NCBI GenBank assembly: GCA_019243595.1
Contig: JAFAUA010000198.1
Coordinates: 1-8,618 of the forward strand
Length of the DNA stretch: 8,618 nt
Origin: Acidimicrobiia bacterium
Lineage (GTDB): Bacteria > Actinomycetota > Acidimicrobiia > Acidimicrobiales > AC-14
Direction of reading: 5' to 3'
This document shows, piece after piece, positions 6,354 through 8,618 of the stretch. A model generated the notes under the pieces. The model was given only the letters and a program-made list of their open reading frames with translations, had not been told where the DNA came from and made no database searches. A program made the translations under genes and the position numbers. Within the stretch, counting starts at the first letter, position 1. Every line of letters begins with the position of its first letter.

Positions 6354-7484
6354 ATGGAGGCCATGGCCCCCCGGGTCCTCCTCGTCCCCCACCGCCTGCA
6401 CGACCCCTTCGGCACGGGCATCCACCGCTACGGCGTGGAGCTGATCCGTGCCCTGGCGGCCGACGACAGCGCGGCCGAGTTCGACTACGCAGTGGCGTCG
6501 ATCGACGACCCCGATGTCGCCGTGGGCCCGCCGGTCGTGCACATCGCCCCGCCCCGCCGCGTGCTTCACGCGGCGTGGGCCGCGGCCCAGCGCCCACCAA
6601 TAGAACGCTTCGCCGGTCCGACCGACCTGGTCCACGTGCTCACTCCCGCCGTCCCGGTCGCCACGTCGGCGCCGTTCGTGCTCACCGTGCACGACCTGCT
6701 GCCCCTGCGGTTCCCGAGCTGGTACCCGGCCCGCCAGCGATGGCTGTTCAAGCGGGCGATCCGCCAGGCCGAGCGCGACGCAGCCGCCATCGTCGTGCCC
6801 TCGACGGCCGTCGCCGCCGACGTGGCCGACGGCACCGACATCGAGGCCTCGCGCGTCACCGTGGTCCCCGAAGGTGTCGACCCGATCTTCAGCCGCCCCG
6901 TGAGCGAGGTCGACGTCGCCGCCGTCTGTGCCCGCCACCGCATCCGGCCCGGGCACTTCTTCTTGTTCGTCGGCGCCATCTCCGGACGCAAGAACCTGGT
7001 CACCGCCCTGCGCGCCCTCGCCATCGTTCGCAAGAGCGGACCAGACGCGCACCTCGTGGTCGCCGGCCCCCGCTGGCACGACAGCGACGAGTTCGACGCC
7101 GAAGCGCGGCGGCTCGGCCTCCAGAGCGCGCTCCGCGTCACCGGGTTCGTGTCGGCCGCCGACTTGCCGGTGCTCTTCGCGGCCGCCCTCGCCCTCGTCC
7201 ACCCATCCAAATACGAGGGCTTCGGGCTCACGCCACTCGAGGCCATGGCGGCGGGGACGCCCGTATTGGCTGCCAACACCGGCGCCCTCCCCGAGGTGGT
7301 CGGCGACGCGGGGATGCTCCTGCCCCCCGACGACGTCGACGCGTGGGCCGAGGCGATGACCAGCGTGAAAGACGACGACGTCCTGCGCCGGTCGATGGTG
7401 GAACGCGGCCGGGCCTGGTCGGAGCGGTTCACCTGGGGACGGGCCGCCGCGGAAACGGCGGCCGTCTACCGCGCCTGCCTCTGA
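6354..7484 (+). CDS. GT4-family glycosyltransferase (GT-D), related to GT-C
   Basis: A 376-residue GT4 enzyme with the same plan as its divergent neighbour GT-C. Landmarks: VLLVPHRLHDPFGTGIHRYGVELI (8-31), VLTVHDLLPLRFPSWYP (109-125), VVPSTAVAADVA (147-158), VVPEGVDPIFSRP (170-182), FLFVGAISGRKN (203-214) with R212/K213, and KYEGFGLTPLEAMAAGTPVL (286-305). E288-x7-E296 is intact, followed by TGALPEVVGDAGMLLPP (309-325). Expected to be a cytosolic retaining transferase acting on the growing glycan. Two in-frame ATGs are possible, 6354 and 6363. The first is chosen because a candidate -10 lies six bases before it; starting at the second would remove only M-E-A. The 3' end overlaps GT-E by 19 bases on the opposite strand. 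A 464-codon antisense frame across this gene is a shadow. Donor and acceptor are not identifiable. Confidence 0.92.
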   Translation: MEAMAPRVLLVPHRLHDPFGTGIHRYGVELIRALAADDSAAEFDYAVASIDDPDVAVGPPVVHIAPPRRVLHAAWAAAQRPPIERFAGPTDLVHVLTPAVPVATSAPFVLTVHDLLPLRFPSWYPARQRWLFKRAIRQAERDAAAIVVPSTAVAADVADGTDIEASRVTVVPEGVDPIFSRPVSEVDVAAVCARHRIRPGHFFLFVGAISGRKNLVTALRALAIVRKSGPDAHLVVAGPRWHDSDEFDAEARRLGLQSALRVTGFVSAADLPVLFAAALALVHPSKYEGFGLTPLEAMAAGTPVLAANTGALPEVVGDAGMLLPPDDVDAWAEAMTSVKDDDVLRRSMVERGRAWSERFTWGRAAAETAAVYRACL

Positions 7485-8618
7485 ACGAGGACGGCGTCGA
7501 CGAAGCGACGGCCAATCACGTCCCATGCGAACCCGGCGCGGGCGTGGTCGGCGCCGGCCCTCGCCACCCGCGCCGCCAAGTCGTCATCAAGCAGCAACTG
7601 CGTCACCGCCGCAGCGAGCGAGCCGGGGTCATCGGCGACGAGGGCGTGCACACCGTCCACCACACCCAGGCCCTCCATGCCGATCGTCGTCCCAGCCACC
7701 GGACGTCCGGCAGCCATCGCCTCGAGGGCCTTGAGTCGCGTTCCCGATCCGATGCGCACGGGCACCAGAGCGACGCGCGCGTTCTCGAGCCAGGGGACAA
7801 CGCTCGGCACGTCGGGGTGCACCGCCACGCCGACGAGGCGCGCCAGCGCCGCGACCTCGCGCAGCGGCTCACGGCCCACGACGTCGAGGCGGGCGTCGGG
7901 CACCTTGGCACGCACGAGCGGCAAGACCTCCCGGCAGAACCACGTGATGCCGTCGACGTTCGGTTGCCAGCTCAGCGTCCCTGTGAACACGAGCGTGGGT
8001 GAAGCCGGCAACGGTGTCGGCCGGAAGCGGTCGGTGTCGACGCCGTTGGGAATCACGACCGCGCCCCGACCGAGGGCGGCCGCATCCTCGGCCGACGGCA
8101 CGAAGACGACGTCGTAGGCGTCGGCCATCGCCGCTTCGAACCGACGAGCGTCGGCCATCTCCCGGCGGTACAGCCAGCGCTGTCGCCGCGTCGACGCCAG
8201 CGTCAGCTCGTGGCGCTTGCGCTCCGACGGCAGATTCTGGAGTCCCAGCGCCCAGCGCCCACTCCCCGCTCGACGCGCGGTCACGATCGGCGCCAGACGG
8301 TCGTGCTCGACGCAGACGAGGTCGAAGTCCCCCAGGGCGCGCATGCGGGAAGCGAGGACGTCGACGCGCCCTCGATTCTCGACGACGGCCGCCGGCTGAC
8401 GGTCGACGAGTACACGGCGTAAATCGCCGAGGCGACGGGACGCACGGGTCGGCGGCGATGGCCGCCCGGGCGTGTCGACCTCGGTGACCGCGGCGAGGGC
8501 GGCGCGCGTGCGCTGGTCGTCGAGGCGACCGGCGAGGAGGAGGTGGGTGTCGACGGCGCGGCCGAGCGCCTCGAGGAGATACGCCTCGCGGATGCTGCCG
8601 CCACCGAGGTTGCGGTCA
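7466..8618 (-). CDS. GT4-family glycosyltransferase (GT-E), 5' end beyond window
   Basis: The frame is open from the right edge to a TAG at 7466-7468, giving 383 visible residues. An internal ATG at 8342-8344 should not be taken as the start: the 91 codons before it encode a normal N-terminal domain, beginning DRNLGGGSIREAYLLEAL with the glycine-rich loop of GT4 enzymes. Probably only 10-20 residues are missing. Other landmarks, counted from the edge, are VFVPSAEDAAALG (172-184), VIPNGVDTDRFRP (188-200), LVFTGTLSWQPNVDGITWF (209-227) and GSGTRLKALEAMAAGRPVAGT (290-310). This pairing of a WQPNVD-like strand with GSGTRLKxLEAMA is typical of a GT4 subgroup found in exopolysaccharide loci, including the transferases tied to PEP-CTERM/EpsH-type systems; no such system is visible here. 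Its last 19 bases overlap GT-D. Expected to be a cytosolic retaining transferase with unknown donor. Confidence 0.88.
   Translation of the reverse strand, partial: DRNLGGGSIREAYLLEALGRAVDTHLLLAGRLDDQRTRAALAAVTEVDTPGRPSPPTRASRRLGDLRRVLVDRQPAAVVENRGRVDVLASRMRALGDFDLVCVEHDRLAPIVTARRAGSGRWALGLQNLPSERKRHELTLASTRRQRWLYRREMADARRFEAAMADAYDVVFVPSAEDAAALGRGAVVIPNGVDTDRFRPTPLPASPTLVFTGTLSWQPNVDGITWFCREVLPLVRAKVPDARLDVVGREPLREVAALARLVGVAVHPDVPSVVPWLENARVALVPVRIGSGTRLKALEAMAAGRPVAGTTIGMEGLGVVDGVHALVADDPGSLAAAVTQLLLDDDLAARVARAGADHARAGFAWDVIGRRFVDAVLVQRQAR

Noticed and set aside
6340..6600. N-terminal extension of the GT-C reading frame
   Set aside because: Low-complexity Arg/Pro/Gly sequence antisense to GT-D. 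The first structural strand begins right after GTG 6339.
5492..7249. Matching 14-base inverted repeat GCCATGGCCTCGAG (5492-5505) and its complement (7236-7249), with near copies at 3273-3286 and 7713-7726
   Set aside because: Each lies on the codons for the conserved L-E-A-M-A motif of the GT4 enzymes, so it is shared protein sequence, not a mobile or regulatory repeat.
6132..7526. 464-codon minus-strand frame covering all of GT-D
   Set aside because: It mirrors GT-D codon for codon on the opposite strand, has no family motif and runs into the start of GT-C in the wrong frame.
6575..8002. 475-codon plus-strand frame across GT-D and GT-E
   Set aside because: The composition is almost all Arg, Pro, Ala and Gly, a typical off-frame translation of GC-rich coding DNA.

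Overview
This window is a densely packed block of glycan-building genes from a high-GC bacterium. Base composition is roughly 70% GC by eye, third codon positions are almost always G or C, and GTG and TTG starts are common. That and the protein styles suggest an actinobacterium, possibly an acidimicrobial or other environmental lineage. The taxonomic call is inference. There are no rRNA, tRNA, CRISPR, insertion-sequence or phage signals, and no stretch above 300 bases lacks a gene.

Layout, left to right. (1) Minus strand, running off the left edge: a protein that fuses a class I SAM methyltransferase to an FkbM-type methyltransferase. It starts one base after the stop of (2), a TylF/MycF-type sugar O-methyltransferase, also on the minus strand. 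(3) Plus: a GT4 glycosyltransferase (GT-A). (4) Minus: a GT4 enzyme (GT-B). (5) Plus: a GT2 glycosyltransferase with a hydrophobic C-terminal tail. (6) Minus: a GT4 enzyme (GT-C). (7) Plus: a GT4 enzyme (GT-D). (8) Minus, running off the right edge: a GT4 enzyme of the GSGTRLKxLEAMA type (GT-E). That makes six glycosyltransferases and three methyltransferase domains in 8.6 kb. The likely joint product is an O-methylated surface polysaccharide or glycolipid glycan. Donor and acceptor sugars cannot be read from sequence, and no polymerase, flippase or nucleotide-sugar synthesis gene lies inside the window.

The most unusual feature is the architecture rather than any single enzyme. From the TylF gene rightwards, seven successive genes alternate strand. 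This gives three head-to-head pairs, with 37, about 51 and 14 bases between starts, and three tail-to-tail pairs, with a 16-base gap and overlaps of 22 and 19 bases. None of the six starts facing the divergent gaps has a convincing Shine-Dalgarno sequence. Most instead have a hexamer with A at its second and T at its sixth position, exactly six bases before the first codon. That is the arrangement expected of -10 elements driving leaderless mRNAs. In the 14-base gap the two hexamers overlap, suggesting a true bidirectional promoter.

Two genes at the edges are partial but clearly open: the methyltransferase fusion has 384 codons visible and GT-E has 383. Several very long ORFs on the opposite strands are GC-driven shadows and are not annotated.
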